From: Nostoc foliaceum FACHB-393
GTDB taxonomy: Bacteria > Cyanobacteriota > Cyanobacteriia > Cyanobacteriales > Nostocaceae
Direction: 5' to 3'
Length of the DNA: 64,000 nt
Assembly (NCBI RefSeq): GCF_014698505.1
Contig: NZ_JACJTD010000003.1
Coordinates: forward strand, 248,001-312,000
Part shown: positions 63,778-64,000 of the stretch, one piece after another
Layout: every line of letters begins with the position of its first letter
Position numbering within the stretch: the first letter of the stretch is position 1
Notes under the pieces: model-generated
The model's input: only the letters and a program-made list of their open reading frames with translations
Told to the model about the DNA's origin: nothing
Databases searched by the model: none
Translations under genes and position numbers: made by a program

Positions 63778-64000
63778 TCACTCGCTGGGAAAACTTCCTC
63801 GCTTTTTTCGCGCTTCCATTGCCTTTTCCAGCAAATCTAACAATCCTGGGGCTTCTTCTTGGATACTGAGTAACAGTCTTTCCCCAAGTTCTATATTTCC
63901 CGGATCAAAACCTGTTGCCATCACTTCTTTCAGCCGAGGTATCGCTATGCCATCCACAATCTGAATTAACCCACTTAGACAACGGTGAAATTGTCTTTCT
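63778..64000 (-). CDS. C-terminal part of an unknown protein, cut by the window edge
   Basis: An open frame of 73 codons runs from the window edge to a TGA at 63778-63780. It reads LSGLIQIVDGIAIPRLKEVM, TGFDPGNIELGERLLLSIQE and APGLLDLLEKAMEARKKRG. It is helical, acidic then basic, with coding-like composition. The start lies outside the window. I recognise no family from this piece. Confidence 0.6.
   Translation of the reverse strand, partial: ERQFHRCLSGLIQIVDGIAIPRLKEVMATGFDPGNIELGERLLLSIQEEAPGLLDLLEKAMEARKKRGSFPSE

Noticed and set aside
63746..63964. 72-codon plus-strand frame at the window end
   Set aside because: The minus-strand frame through the same bases has better coding character and runs off the window edge.

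Overview
The window is chromosomal DNA of a filamentous, Nostoc-like cyanobacterium. Four things support this. (i) Several genes belong to cyanobacterial or plastid-lineage families: ndhN, DUF3172, DUF1230/CGLD27, DUF3318 and an AMIN-domain envelope protein. (ii) The ribosomal-protein order is cyanobacterial: L3-L4-L23-L2-S19-L22-S3-L16-L29-S17-L14-L24-L5-S8-L6-L18-S5-L15-SecY-Adk-IF1-L36-S13-S11-RpoA-L17-TruA-L13-S9-L31-RF1, with no S10, S14, L30 or S4 in the run. (iii) The HIP1 octamer GCGATCGC recurs throughout. (iv) Many gene gaps hold short tandem heptamers (GTCATTA / ACAAATG type) of the STRR kind known from heterocystous cyanobacteria.

Layout. 1-3.7 kb: a MITE-like element, then on the minus strand a secreted TPR protein followed by two tandem GT1 glycosyltransferases. 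4.2-5.3 kb: two small membrane proteins that share an N-terminal QVGRDY motif; one carries a perfect collagen-like repeat. 5.3-9.6 kb: ruvB, hisF, small membrane proteins, tRNA-Ala(GGC) and a GDSL hydrolase. 10-15.3 kb: two CPA2-type cation/proton antiporters, the second fused to USP-like domains, plus a secreted protein and an AMIN protein. 15.4-17.9 kb: a DUF3172 protein, an ABC-2 permease without an adjacent ATPase, and ndhN.

18-37 kb: the S10-spc-alpha ribosomal supercluster. It is preceded by a roughly 600-base region rich in predicted hairpins, interrupted by STRR blocks, and extended through truA, rplM, rpsI and rpmE to prfA. A promoter-like site before rpmJ and a hairpin after it may divide the cluster into transcripts.

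37-43 kb: an accessory patch with an XRE regulator (tandem operator-like repeats upstream), a DUF29 protein, a single-chain MmeI-like (type IIL) restriction-modification enzyme, an unknown protein and an Rpn/DUF2887-type nuclease-like protein. 43-48.5 kb: an ABC-F ATPase, gpmI, secG, a membrane-anchored metalloprotease, a second DUF29 gene and a decayed copy of the metalloprotease active-site region. 48.5-56.4 kb: a GT4 glycosyltransferase, an MFS transporter overlapping recO, deoC, an orphan C5 DNA methyltransferase and a WcaI-like glycosyltransferase. 57-64 kb: rsfS, DUF1230, an asparaginase, initiator tRNA, a DUF697 GTPase, a STAS-sugar transferase fusion, queE, DUF3318 and a gene cut by the window edge.

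The least explained items are the structured leader of rplC, the QVGRDY/collagen-like pair, the accessory patch around the MmeI-like enzyme, and the STAS-sugar transferase fusion. All homology calls come from reading motifs and protein sequence; no database search was run.
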